Below are positions 29,987 through 38,807 of a stretch of 44,227 nucleotides of DNA, one piece after another. A program made the position numbers and the translations under genes. Under the pieces are notes generated by a model. That model was given only the letters and a program-made list of their open reading frames with translations. It was not told the origin of the DNA and searched no databases. The stretch is from a virus, in IMG/VR virus record IMGVR_UViG_3300025736_000054, positions 1 through 44,227 of that record. One strand, 5' to 3'. Within the stretch, counting starts at the first letter, position 1; each line of letters starts with the position of its first letter.

Positions 29987-30421
29987 CTAAAGCATTTTTG
30001 TAAGAACACTTATAACAGGTACAGCTTCTTCTGGCTTTGGATTTTTAATCATTGGACTATCCATATACTGCTCTATGTTTATTGATATAATAAATCTATC
30101 ATTATACGGATTTTTATTTATCTTAAGAGAGTCAAAATGAGGTTTTGCACCAAATGCTTTAAGAAACTCTTCTGTACTTTTCCTGATAACTGGTATCACT
30201 TTTTTTTCTATATATTCAAAATCTCTTTTTGAATCTTTAAACTTAAATTTAAGATAATATCCGCGACCCGTGAGTTCGTAACTTCCTATCCTTTTGAGAG
30301 ATTTTTTTAATTCACCTGCATATTTTTTAGCTGCTTTTAAATGTATGTCAAATTGAGTACTGTCTTCCTTAAGCAGTTCTATTTCTTCTCTAATAATTTT
30401 CTTTAATTCACTTTTTTTCAT
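29987..30421 (-). CDS. Tagged small protein, 144 residues
   Basis: Starts MKKSELKKIIREEIELLKED, the shared tag, then a compact alpha/beta body (YYLKFKFKDSKRDFEYIEKK; DRFIISINIEQYMDSPMI). There is no match to a known family. It sits between gp13-like and gp14-like genes. If the tag is a capsid-targeting signal, the body would be packaged in the head and released by the gp21-like protease at LKE. No Trp codons. Confidence 0.7.
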   Translation of the reverse strand: MKKSELKKIIREEIELLKEDSTQFDIHLKAAKKYAGELKKSLKRIGSYELTGRGYYLKFKFKDSKRDFEYIEKKVIPVIRKSTEEFLKAFGAKPHFDSLKINKNPYNDRFIISINIEQYMDSPMIKNPKPEEAVPVISVLTKML

Positions 30422-30427
30422 CTGTTT

Positions 30428-31579
30428 TTATCCTATATATATTTTCAATGGAATTCTCTGAAGAGTACTTTCTAAATGTTCTGCCTCTTCAGCTTTAGCT
30501 TCCATCAATGCTTTTTTACTTGTTTGCTCTAACATTTCTCTTAATTGACTCATTAATATTTCTCTTGATGATTGACCGTTAGAGATTAAATCACCACCAT
30601 CTAATGTTATATCACCATCTGGAATTGGAATAGAAGAATATTTATTTCTTATATTTCCTAATAATTCCATTGTCAAAGCATAAGTATATGCTCTAATTCA
30701 TTGCTTACCAACATCATTAATCTTCGAATAGTTCATATTATTATATGTAACATTTGAAAAGTCTGACATTGTATTCGTTTTATAAATTCCGGTAATATCA
30801 TTAATATCACTTTTTTTATAATATTCAAAATATAATCTAAAAGATGATTTTGGTAATGGAAATATTTTTAATTTATTATTATACAAATAAAAACTATATG
30901 CGCTTCTTCTAATCGTATCATTAAACTCAATTGATTGCATTCTTAATATATCTTCAAACATTGGCATAAGAACAAATGACGCAGCAGGAGACATTCCACT
31001 AAATCCAAATTCTGATAACATATTAAAAGCCCCGGCACCGGTTCCAGCATATGGATCAAAGAATCTTACTAAAGCAGGCACTTGATAATGATGTACTTTT
31101 TGAATAACAATTCCATCTGAAGTTGGCTCATAAACATCTGTATATAGTGTTTTAATATCATAATCCTGTACGCTAGAAGATATCTCAATGGAACCAGTAT
31201 ACATAGTAATATTAGAATATAATCCTGCTTCATTTCCATATCCTTCAGCTAACTGAACAATAGAGCTCATGTTAGTAGCTATATTTGTTTGAGTTAAATT
31301 AGATCCAGTATCTACACCTCTAGCTGATAGTAAATTATCTTTAATATTAAATTGATTTACTTGAGCACTATATTCTGTAATCGCCTCTTCAAAACAAGTA
31401 AAGAAGCTACCAGATTGGAGTTCAATATCTACTATTGGATATCCAAGTTTTCTTGCGCAGTAGTTAGCTACCTTTGGCCCATCTGCTTGAAATATTACAT
31501 CGGTATCGTATAGTCCAAAAGGTGTTGAGCCTGATATTGGTCCACTGGTTCCATCTCATAAAGCGTATGTTGTTGACAT
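30428..31579 (-). CDS. Neck/head completion protein, gp13-like
   Basis: 383 residues. Blocks seen: YCARKLGYPIVDIELQSGSF, FTCFEEAITEYSAQVNQFNI, FFDPYAGTGAGAFNMLSEFG and, near the end, GKQWIRAYTYALTMELLGNI then RNKYSSIPIPDGDITLDGGD. This protein is widespread in T4-like marine phages next to gp14. Two TGA codons read as Trp, including the conserved Q-W-I-R. It likely seals the portal after DNA packaging. The label gp13 rests on gene order and general resemblance. Confidence 0.75.
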
Positions 31580-31605
31580 TTATTAGTTTGCCTTGATTTA
31601 TTTTT

Positions 31606-31851
31606 TTAATAATCGTAAGTTTCGTAGAATTCACTTAGCATATCTGTTATCTTACCAAATATTTTATTAAATTCTTTTCCTGTACTCTTATTATCCTTTT
31701 CTATTGTTTTTCGAAGCAGTATAAGTCTATCTTCAACCTGAGTTGCATACTCTCCTATTCAATACTTTAATGTGTCTTCCTTCAATGGCTTTGTAGTAAT
31801 CACTCTACCCAACTCTTCTCGTATAATTCTTTTTAATTCCGATCTTTTCAT
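31606..31851 (-). CDS. Tagged small protein, 81 residues
   Basis: Begins MKRSELKRIIREELGRVITT, then PLKEDTLKYW (Trp from TGA), and a helical body (VEDRLILLRKTIEKDNKSTG; FGKITDMLSEFYETY). Unknown function. It is the second of two tagged genes directly after the major capsid gene. LKE occurs at about residue 24 and could be a gp21-type cleavage site. Confidence 0.65.
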
Positions 31852-31873
31852 AATTTATTTAAGTTTCCTTAGT

Positions 31874-32128
31874 TTATTTAACCATAAAGTAGTAACTATA
31901 CGTAGATCTTAAATCATCAAAAGCATTGTCAATAATCTTACCATCGCCAGTTTTAATTGCCTTTATTAAATTTGATGCCACTTTACTTAGTTGTTTAATT
32001 GATGATTGTTCTGGATTTTTATAGAATTTATAATTACCCTTCTTATCTGGTTCCAGTTCGCCAAATCTATTACTCTCTTCCTTCAATAGTTCTTCTCTAA
32101 TGATTTTCTTTAATTCGCTTTTTTTCAT
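31874..32128 (-). CDS. Tagged small protein, 84 residues
   Basis: Begins MKKSELKKIIREELLKEES, the clearest copy of the tag. The body is short and basic (KKGNYKFYKNPEQSSIKQLS, then LIKAIKTGDGKIIDNAFDDL). No Trp codons. It is the first gene after the major capsid terminator. A basic body behind a capsid-targeting-like tag recalls T4 internal proteins, which is an inference. Confidence 0.65.
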   Translation of the reverse strand: MKKSELKKIIREELLKEESNRFGELEPDKKGNYKFYKNPEQSSIKQLSKVASNLIKAIKTGDGKIIDNAFDDLRSTYSYYFMVK

Positions 32129-32207
32129 CTGTTTTTAAATTCCCTAGTTTACTTCTCTTCTCTATTAATAAATATTATACAATCCATTAAAATAAGAATA
32201 AAAAAAA

Positions 32208-32238
32208 AAGGGAAGAACAAAACTAATTGTCTTCCCTT
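32208..32238 (-). terminator. Rho-independent terminator after major capsid gene
   Basis: The coding strand folds AAGGGAAGACAA against TTGTTCTTCCCTT with one bulge, followed by about ten T. It starts 20 nt after the capsid stop at 32259. It should end most capsid mRNA and limit expression of the tagged genes downstream. Confidence 0.85.
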
Positions 32239-32258
32239 GTAATCTATTCTATACTAGT

Positions 32259-33830
32259 TTATACCCAGTTTAGATGACCTACATAAATAATTCCGTAAAA
32301 TTCCGCTCTTACTATTTTCTTAGCATAACGAGTCATAACACCCTTACGAGGTACGAATGTATCTGGATCGTATACTAATGGAGTCATAATAAGTGGAATA
32401 TATGGTGAGAATACAGCACCAGTTTCTAAGAAGTTAGGACCTCTAAATCCGACAAGTATAGCATTTGTTTGCATATAAGGATTCTTGTAAACAGTCCAAC
32501 GTTTAGAAATTTGTCCAATTTTCTCAACACCCATTGCGAATTGGAATCTATCACCATCAGTATCGGCATTATAGCCAGGCATACTTTCAATAACAGTTGC
32601 AACATCAGGCCCACAGACCATAAAGTTTGCTCCACCACGCATTGTCTTAGTATGAATTTTATTACTAACTTTCTGCATTTTGGTTCCAAGCGTACGATAC
32701 CATTCAGATTTGTTAGGAATGTAGTAAGCTGAGGTATGATCTTCAAAAACAGTACCATTCCATTCGTATCCAGGTCGTGCTGACCAATATTCAGTTGTGT
32801 TAGCATTCTTAATAAGCATACCAAGAATTTCAAGGTCAATTTCCATTGCAATATGCTCTGAAAGCATTGCAGTTAATTCAGCTTCAGCGTCAATAGCATG
32901 ATAAGCGTTTAAATCCTGTGCAACTTCTGGAGTCCATACAGCTTTGAGCTTTCTGGTTTTTGCAACTATTGGAATTGAGTTCAAGTCAAGATTGATTTCT
33001 GGAATAGAACCAACACCAGTTTGTCCGTATTCAAAATCACCTCTATCGTATGCTTGAGGTTGTTCATGATAATGAAGTACGAAACTTCCAGTTTGATCAT
33101 CATCAATATCAGAACCTAATGCAGTAAATATAACACTAGAAGCACTAATATCTGTATATTCAGGTAATACAGTAATAAATACAGAATTAGAAGAAAGACC
33201 ATAAGCTTTAACACCTTCTGTATCTAAGTTCCAAGTTGATTGTGTTACAAATGATATTTTCTTGTAATTAGCATAAGTATATGCATCACTTTGATTGAAA
33301 GATGCTGAATCGTTTGCAGTAAATGATGCAGTTACTACTGCAGTGGCAGAACTTGTTCTATCATTGATAGAATATCCCCATCTACCAGCACCATAAAGAC
33401 CACCAGTTGGATCAGTATCTTTTGTATTAGTTGTACCATGAATGTTATCAGTTGCAGTATGTTGTGAATCAGTATTTCCATATTTGAAGTTAATGTAGAA
33501 TACAAGGCCGGATGGAAGGTTCATTGGTTGAACACTTACGAAATCTTTTGCAGAAATCTCTCCGAAAATTCTTCTAACAAGTGGTAAAGCTACGCCTGAC
33601 CATTCTTCTGAGCTAGCAGCAGTACCTGTTGAGGTTGCTTCTTTAATCAGCTGATTAGCTTGATTTTGTAATAGAATAGCCATTCCATTACGCTCATATT
33701 CGTTTTCTAGATCGTCTAGTAGGCCTGTAGGTTCTCAACTTTCAACAAGCTTTTTCGCTTGTTCCATTTTAATAGAATAAGGATCATGTAGATTCTTAAT
33801 TTCCATTATTTGTTTGAGCTTTTTGTTCAT
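32259..33830 (-). CDS. Major capsid protein, gp23-like
   Basis: 523 residues. The start at 33830 restores the propeptide region AKKLVESWEPTGLLDDLENE, whose Trp (TGA at 33735-33737) matches the K-W-x-P-L-L of T4-like gp23. The gp21-type cleavage site ANQLIKE^A falls after residue 64 (T4 cuts gp23 after 65). The mature part has KDFVSVQPMNLPSGLVFYIN, PEVAQDLNAYHAIDAEAELT, TMRGGANFMVCGPDVATVIE and the end AEFYGIIYVGHLNWV. All nine Trp codons of the mature protein are TGG. It forms the head lattice. A weak, A-rich leader with a seven-codon ORF (MKYLEYF) precedes the gene. Confidence 0.95.
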
Positions 33831-33898
33831 TTTTTAATTTAAAAATACTCTAGGTATTTCATAATTTTTCCTTTTTATTTTAAAATTCTTTTTGTTGT

Positions 33899-34888
33899 TT
33901 AAGTACTTCTATAATCTTTCAACTTCTTAAATCTAGCATACAAGTCATCATTTTCATTAATGATTTTTTTGTCTTTAGTTTTTCTCTTAGCAGCTGAATT
34001 ATTGTCTCTACTTAGTAATGATTCATTAAGTTTCTTTTTCTTAGAATCTTTAAATGATTCTGAAATTGTTTTAAATACAATTTTTATTTCTCTTGTAGTA
34101 TCAGCTCTATCAAAGTTTTCTACTACTCTAAGTTTTTGCTTATCTGATAAGCGGAAAGCTTTAAATAATTTATTAATATAAAGTAACTTTTCATTAACGA
34201 TTCTGATTTCATTAAGTTCAGATTTTATGATTTTATAAGCACGTTTAATTTTTTTGTTCTCAAGCTTAAGTTGTACATTTTCTTCTTCTAAGTCCTCATC
34301 TAGATCTTCATCAAGGTCGATATCGATATCTTCGTCGTCGTCATCAACATCTCCATCCATTTCAATATCAATGTCATCGTCTCCATCGTCATCTAAATCA
34401 ATGTCAAAGTCTTCTTCTAAGTCTTCGTCATCATCTTCAATGTCAATATCAATGTCGTCGTCGTCACCTATATCATCTCCATCATCTTCAATGTCAATAT
34501 CAAGATCTTCATCACTATCAATGTCTAATTCGTCATCATCCATCTCATCCATAATTTCTCCTAAATCTTCGTCATCTTCTTCATCAAAATCATCGATTTC
34601 TTCATCGTCTAAACTAACGTCATCATCACTTTCGAATGTATCTTCATCAGCTAAATCGTTTTCTAAATCAGTATCATCTTCAAATTCAGTTTCGTCTTCC
34701 ATTTCGTCGTCTTCATAATCATCTTCTTCGACTTCATTTTGAATTCTTTTTGAAATAACAGATTTAATTCTTGGAGAAAAATGTTCAATTAACGCTTTTT
34801 CGGCATTATCAATGCCCATTTGTTTAATTGCTTTTGCATCGGCAATTGCTTCTTCAACAATGTCGACTTTCTTTTTTGTTTTTGCCAT
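33899..34888 (-). CDS. Prohead scaffold protein, gp22-like
   Basis: 329 residues. Residues 55-205 are almost only Asp, Glu, Ile and Leu (repeats of DIDIEDDDED type). The C-terminal 130 residues are helical and conserved-looking: ENKKIKRAYKIIKSELNEIR, NEKLLYINKLFKAFRLSDKQ, VVENFDRADTTREIKIVFKT. This C-terminal block and the position just before the major capsid gene fit the T4 gp22 scaffold. Several L/I-x-E sites allow digestion by the gp21-like protease. No Trp codons. The long acidic stretch is unusual in length. Confidence 0.8.
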   Translation of the reverse strand: MAKTKKKVDIVEEAIADAKAIKQMGIDNAEKALIEHFSPRIKSVISKRIQNEVEEDDYEDDEMEDETEFEDDTDLENDLADEDTFESDDDVSLDDEEIDDFDEEDDEDLGEIMDEMDDDELDIDSDEDLDIDIEDDGDDIGDDDDIDIDIEDDDEDLEEDFDIDLDDDGDDDIDIEMDGDVDDDDEDIDIDLDEDLDEDLEEENVQLKLENKKIKRAYKIIKSELNEIRIVNEKLLYINKLFKAFRLSDKQKLRVVENFDRADTTREIKIVFKTISESFKDSKKKKLNESLLSRDNNSAAKRKTKDKKIINENDDLYARFKKLKDYRST

Positions 34889-35146
34889 AATTTTTAAAAT
34901 TCCTTTTGTTTGTTCTATTTCCGTAATGCTATTACTTTAAAAATATGTACTTAGTACAAATTACTTTAATCTAATTGAGTTGTAGTAATTACTACTACAT
35001 CTATGACATTTTATTTTTTTAAAAATCAATTAGAGAGCATTAATCTTTTAAATTATTCTTTTCTTCTTATAGGTACTATATTAATTATAGCACACTTGTA
35101 TATATAAATATTATCTAATTAGAAAAATAATTATATTTTTTTCAAA
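34889..35146 (-). promoter_or_regulatory. 258-nt intergenic control region before scaffold and capsid genes
   Basis: No gene fits here. On the coding strand it holds TATTTATA (35103-35110) and then TGTGCTATAATTAATATAG, a good -10-like element. A palindrome GTAGTAATTACTAC and a short inverted repeat TGTACTAAGTACA lie further on. It is by far the longest gap in the head cluster and precedes the most highly expressed genes (scaffold, capsid). I read it as a strong late promoter with operator-like repeats. Confidence 0.55.
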
Positions 35147-35437
35147 TTACTTATTTTGATACATTCTATTAGCTATCTTTACGTTGAGTTTTCTAACTTT
35201 TTCCGCAGCTCGTCTTTTATCTGTTGGTTTTGTATAAAATTTACGTTTTTTAATTTCATCTCAAAATCCAAATCTAAACATCTTTTTTCTAAAGCGTCAT
35301 AGCATTTTACCTACTGGCTCATTTTCTTCTTTTTGTACTACTGATAATCCACCCTCTTTTGAATGTCTATTATCTGCTAATGAAAATCTAACGTCTGGTG
35401 TTAAACTATCCTCTTTCGTAACCTTTCTTTCGTTCAT
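35147..35437 (-). CDS. rpsU: Phage-encoded ribosomal protein bS21
   Basis: 96 residues. After a 33-residue N-terminal extension the bS21 core reads EENEPVGKMLWRFRKKMFRF, then GFWDEIKKRKFYTKPTDKRR. This is the family pattern (E-N-E-x-x-x-x-A-L-R-R-F-K-K...E-x-x-K-R-x-F-Y-E-K-P-S-x-K-R). Two TGA codons read as Trp. It would enter the 30S subunit near the anti-Shine-Dalgarno and alter initiation on phage mRNA. It has GGAG 10 nt before its ATG, unlike most neighbours. bS21 genes are known in marine and Bacteroidota-infecting phages. Confidence 0.85.
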
Positions 35438-35469
35438 TTTTATGAACTCCTTTTTTGTTTAAATATCTA

Positions 35470-35724
35470 TTATTTTTTACCAATTTGCTTATATTTTACT
35501 TTTTCAAGTATTAATACTACTTTATTTAATGCAGCTGTAATATTTTTCGCTTCATTACTCTCTAAACCTTCATCATATTCACCGTGTGATAAGTCAAATG
35601 ATATACTTTCCTCAATTAATTCAGCATGTTCTAGAAGCTCAAGAATTGCATCTTTAATAGTGTTTCTAGTATCTTCTTTTAATATCTCTTCTCTAATTAT
35701 TTTCTTTAGTTCGCTTTTTTTCAT
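35470..35724 (-). CDS. Tagged small protein, 84 residues
   Basis: Begins MKKSELKKIIREEILKED. An acidic helical body follows (TIKDAILELLEHAELIEESI; ALNKVVLILEKVKYKQIGKK). Function unknown. It lies between the 153-residue protein and bS21 in the prohead gene block. No Trp. ILKE^D could be a protease site. Confidence 0.65.
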   Translation of the reverse strand: MKKSELKKIIREEILKEDTRNTIKDAILELLEHAELIEESISFDLSHGEYDEGLESNEAKNITAALNKVVLILEKVKYKQIGKK

Positions 35725-35731
35725 CTTAATT

Positions 35732-36193
35732 TTATTTTCTTTTTTTTCTTTTATTTGGAGAATCATCATACTCCTCGCCTAGGTCAAAATATCTATTCAA
35801 TATTAAACCAATCTCTTCATGAAGAGCTTGAAGTCTAACAGATGAGTTCTTAACTTCAGCATATGTTTTAATAAAATCAGCACCTTTTTTCTGTAATTCT
35901 TGCTCGTTCTTTTTAATTGTTACTTTATCAAACCAATCATCATCTTCCATGACCATATGATTTTTTGATTCTTTTAAAATTCCGCCCATTAAGTCACCAA
36001 TATCGCCAAACTTTTCATATATTCCTTCAAGCATTTCATCAATATGTCTATATGCTTTGGCTATATTTTGAGCACCTTCTAGAGTTCCAGATTGTCTTTC
36101 GGTTTCTTTTGAATGATATTCAGCAGCTGAATCTTCCATCTCACCTTCAAATATGCTTACGATTTCGTTTATACTTATTTTCTTATCTTTCAT
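35732..36193 (-). CDS. Hypothetical helical protein, 153 residues
   Basis: Not recognised. It is strongly helical and charged (EGEMEDSAAEYHSKETERQS; YRHIDEMLEGIYEKFGDIGD; SSVRLQALHEEIGLILNRYF), ending in a Lys/Arg tail (SPNKRKKRK). One Trp codon, TGG. Its place between protease and scaffold genes suggests a prohead core component. The next tagged gene starts 7 nt after its stop. Confidence 0.65.
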   Translation of the reverse strand: MKDKKISINEIVSIFEGEMEDSAAEYHSKETERQSGTLEGAQNIAKAYRHIDEMLEGIYEKFGDIGDLMGGILKESKNHMVMEDDDWFDKVTIKKNEQELQKKGADFIKTYAEVKNSSVRLQALHEEIGLILNRYFDLGEEYDDSPNKRKKRK

Positions 36194-36232
36194 TTTTTAA
36201 TAATTTCTTCCCTTTATGTGTATACATACATT

Positions 36233-36613
36233 TTATATATATATCATCCTAGTACCTGTTTTTGGTTTAAAGTTTTTCTTAACCATAACTGTTATAATAA
36301 TTAAATCAACAATCCCAAATTCTTTTGATTGAAGCTTACAGATTAAATTTAAGTCACTTATCTTATCATGAATTAATATATCATCTCCTATATCTAATTT
36401 ATTAAAAACTAAATATTTCGTTATCTTATCAATTGCTTTCTGTGCTGTCTTAATTATATCTTCATCAGTAATTGTTATATTAGCATGTCTATCTTGTCTA
36501 TCATCAGCGTGTTGAGTTTTATCAATTTTTATTCTTATTTCAATTTTTTCTTTGAAATTACTTATTACATTTTCAGCAAATGCTTTCTTTTTAATAATAT
36601 TTAATAAATTCAT
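36233..36613 (-). CDS. Conserved hypothetical virion-associated protein, 126 residues
   Basis: I do not know a function. It begins MNLLNIIKKKAFAENVISNF and has TITDEDIIKTAQKAIDKITK, LDIGDDILIHDKISDLNLIC and a final VMVKKNFKPKTGTRMIYI, a beta-rich compact fold. Similar-looking small proteins occur in head clusters of T4-like marine phages. No Trp codons. Neighbours are structural genes, so a virion role is likely. Confidence 0.6.
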   Translation of the reverse strand: MNLLNIIKKKAFAENVISNFKEKIEIRIKIDKTQHADDRQDRHANITITDEDIIKTAQKAIDKITKYLVFNKLDIGDDILIHDKISDLNLICKLQSKEFGIVDLIIITVMVKKNFKPKTGTRMIYI

Positions 36614-36629
36614 TTTTTAAATTAAAAAA

Positions 36630-37184
36630 TTAACCCTTTGGTGTATGTTCATATCAACTTGCATGAAATGATATAAAATTATCTGCTGCAAGAGATGTCA
36701 TTCTTCTTATATATGTTGTATTTCTTGCAAGAATGATTTCGCTCTCTCTAGTTGTACCTCCTCCTAATTTATTACTTCCTCAACTTGCTTGTGAAATTAA
36801 ACTTCCGCTATCTGTAATTAGCGGATCCATAAGTAATGTACAGTCACTTGTATTTATACTATTTCTATTATTATTAATTGGAGTAACACCTGATCCACCA
36901 GAGATCCCGCTTCCACTTTCTCAAAACTCAATAGTAACACCTTTAGTACTTGAAATATTATATAAAAGATGACATTCCTTTTCTGAATCTGGTGTTGTAA
37001 GTGCCATTGACATTGTTGCAGCACTACCAAGTTCAATATAGTTTTCTATATAATAATGTGAACCTCCATGAATTTCGTGATGGTAATATTCAATAGTCTC
37101 CATTGCATGAGTACTGCTATCGAGTCTCATCGCTCTAGTTTCAGTATCACTTATTTTACCATTAATTGTACTTATATATGTCAT
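36630..37184 (-). CDS. Small virion structural protein, 184 residues
   Basis: Begins MTYISTINGKISDTETRAMR. The body shows HEIHGGSHYYIENYIELGSA and TTRESEIILARNTTYIRRMT, and the end is FISFHASWYEHTPKG. The last motif (W-Y-E-H-T-P-K) recurs in phage virion proteins, and its Trp is TGA here. Two further TGA codons read as Trp. Beta-rich and without signal peptide; probably a decoration, fibre or head-surface protein. Confidence 0.65.
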
Positions 37185-37201
37185 TTGTTAGTTTTTCCTT
37201 C

Positions 37202-37849
37202 TTATCTTATGAATCATTCATCTACACCATTAGATTTAAGCGTTATTGCATCTCCATCACCAGAAATAACAATTGATGAAGAGTTATTTGCTTTTTGACT
37301 TCCTGACGCATTGACTGTGACATTGTATAACGATGCACTAAATGAAACATCTCCCACATTACAAGTTCATCCTGCTGGTACATCTGAAGCATCAAATAGT
37401 TGAACCGAGCAACTATTAGCTGAAGTATCAACATCAACATAATAATCTGTAGTTAACAAATCATAAGTATCAGATACTTCAGTATTGGCAAATTGATTAT
37501 TTCACTCTCAACTACCAGACTTAGAAGTTAAATCGCTTGCAGCTGATTCCCAGCTACCAGACTTAGAAGTTAAATCGCTTGCAGCTGATTCCCAGCTACC
37601 AGACTTAGAATTAACATCTGTTATTATTAATTCCCAGGAGCCTGATTTACTTGTTAAATCTGCCGCTGCATCAGTTCATGATCCTGATTTTGATGTCAAA
37701 TCAGAAGCAGTATCATCTCAACTACCTGATTTTCCTATTAAATTTGTTGCATTAATAGCACTATTATCTCAACTTTGAGATGTAGCTAATACCTTGGTTG
37801 TTATGCTATCTATTTGCGTACCCGTATGGGTTGACTTATATTGTGCCAT
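37202..37849 (-). CDS. Virion protein with 14-residue SKSGSW repeats
   Basis: 215 residues. It starts MAQYKSTHTGTQIDSITTKV, like its paralogue at 38209. A central block holds six units of the form SxxSDLTSKSGSWE. The Trp of the units is coded TGA, TGG, TGG, TGG, TGA, TGA at 37508, 37550, 37592, 37634, 37676 and 37718. The C-terminal part is a beta-type domain (CNVGDVSFSASLYNVTVNAS; SSIVISGDGDAITLKSNGVD). Seven TGA codons in all. Likely a fibre-like or decoration protein with an extensible stalk; function inferred only from location and repeats. Confidence 0.75.
37508..37730 (-). repeat. Tandem 42-nt coding repeats (14 residues each)
   Basis: Units of 42 nt. Two copies (37512-37553 and 37554-37595) are identical; the others are diverged. 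A 51-nt stretch at 37680-37730 is identical to 38660-38710 in the paralogous gene. The copies use TGA or TGG at the same Trp position. Confidence 0.9.
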
Positions 37850-37862
37850 TTATTTTTTATTC

Positions 37863-38009
37863 CTATGGTTCTACTACATTAATATCTTCACTATCAACTG
37901 TTAAACATTTCTCTAAATCAGACATATATAAGGTGTCGTATCCAACTGGTACAAGTTCAATTATCATTTTATTTAATGATATTAATCCGATTCCTAAGCT
38001 TAGTGTCAT
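37863..38009 (-). CDS. Small hypothetical protein, 48 residues
   Basis: Reads MTLSLGIGLISLNKMIIELV then PVGYDTLYMSDLEKCLTVDS and ends EDINVVEP-TAG. Its start follows the stop of the 62-residue gene by 7 nt. No Trp. Unknown function. Its place between two paralogous virion proteins and the coupled spacing support it as a gene, though it could be the remnant of a longer frame joined to its neighbour. Confidence 0.5.
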   Translation of the reverse strand: MTLSLGIGLISLNKMIIELVPVGYDTLYMSDLEKCLTVDSEDINVVEP

Positions 38010-38016
38010 TTTTAGT

Positions 38017-38205
38017 TTAAGAATTTTCCCTTAAAAATGTTCCAGCACTAACTATCTTCTTCGGTGAAATTTTATTAGGCGTATTTGTGCTAGTATATAC
38101 AGTATGTATTCATTCAACAAGATATCTTTTGCTATTTGACATTCTTAATAATAGATTACTTAATAGTTTAACTTCTTGAGAATCTGTTATTTCTTGATAA
38201 GCCAT
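38017..38205 (-). CDS. Small hypothetical protein, 62 residues
   Basis: Begins MAYQEITDSQEVKLLSNLLL and contains SNSKRYLVEWIHTVYT (Trp from TGA), ending SAGTFLRENS. The ATG is 3 nt after the stop of the virion protein at 38209. Unknown. If the TAA at 38017 were bypassed in another frame, the next small gene would follow, so an ancient single gene split by a frameshift is possible. Confidence 0.5.
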
Positions 38206-38208
38206 TTT

Positions 38209-38778
38209 TTATGATAATTCAACAAGTGTCATATTTGGCTCAAATTCTATTGTGTCCGTATCTGTAGCTATTCCAATTATTTGAACGTTTGCTCCAGTTG
38301 CTCCAGGAGCTGAACCCGAAATTGAGCCAGATGCTGAGCTAGATTCTATGTATAAGAAAGCTCCAGTTGTAAAACTAAAGCTACCTGTTTTTGCATATCC
38401 TCTTCTTAAAAACTTACCTGTTGCATCTGTAGCAATATTTTCTACTGCTAAATATAGAGCAGGAAGTTTTAACGAACTAGATGCATTTGCAAGTGAAGCA
38501 CTTCCATTTGTATCAATATAGCACAAGTCTCCAAACTCTATTGTTTCCCCTGCTGCTTTATTAATTACTGTACCACAATAACCTCCGTCTGGAAGTAAAC
38601 TGTCAGTGTATTCTATGCTTCCTGTTTTAGAGGTTATATCATTTGTTACATCTTCTCAAGATCCTGATTTTGATGTCAAATCAGAAGCAGTATCATCTCA
38701 ACTACCTGATGTAGCTAGTAATTTAGTTATAGTTGCGTCTAATTGTATACCAGTATGTGTCGAAGTATATTCAGCCAT
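38209..38778 (-). CDS. Virion protein, paralogue of the repeat protein
   Basis: 189 residues. The first 45 residues (MAEYTSTHTGIQLDATITKL, then ATSGSWDDTASDLTSKSGSW) match the repeat protein at 37202; two Trp are TGA. The rest is a glycine/serine-rich beta domain (TVINKAAGETIEFGDLCYID; LKLPALYLAVENIATDATGK; FLRRGYAKTGSFSFTTGAFL) resembling phage fibre or capsid-decoration domains with a 'G-D-L-C-Y' strand. Probably exposed on the virion. Confidence 0.7.
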
Positions 38779-38807
38779 AATTTATTTTTTAATTTTCCTT
38801 TTTGTTC

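Noticed and set aside
32426-32851. Minus-strand frame of 141 codons inside the capsid gene
   Set aside because: It lies fully within the major capsid gene in another frame and shows no family features.
34254-34718. Plus-strand serine-rich open frame of 154 codons
   Set aside because: It is the antisense of the Asp-rich repeats in the scaffold gene, where GAT/GAC codons read as serine codons on the other strand.
9954-37720. TGA as glycine (table 25) or selenocysteine
   Set aside because: TGA falls on conserved Trp columns and alternates with TGG within repeats. No SelB, SelA or SECIS-like context is seen, and such frequent use does not fit selenocysteine.
37508-37730. CRISPR array
   Set aside because: The 42-nt repeats are in frame, coding and adjacent without unique spacers.
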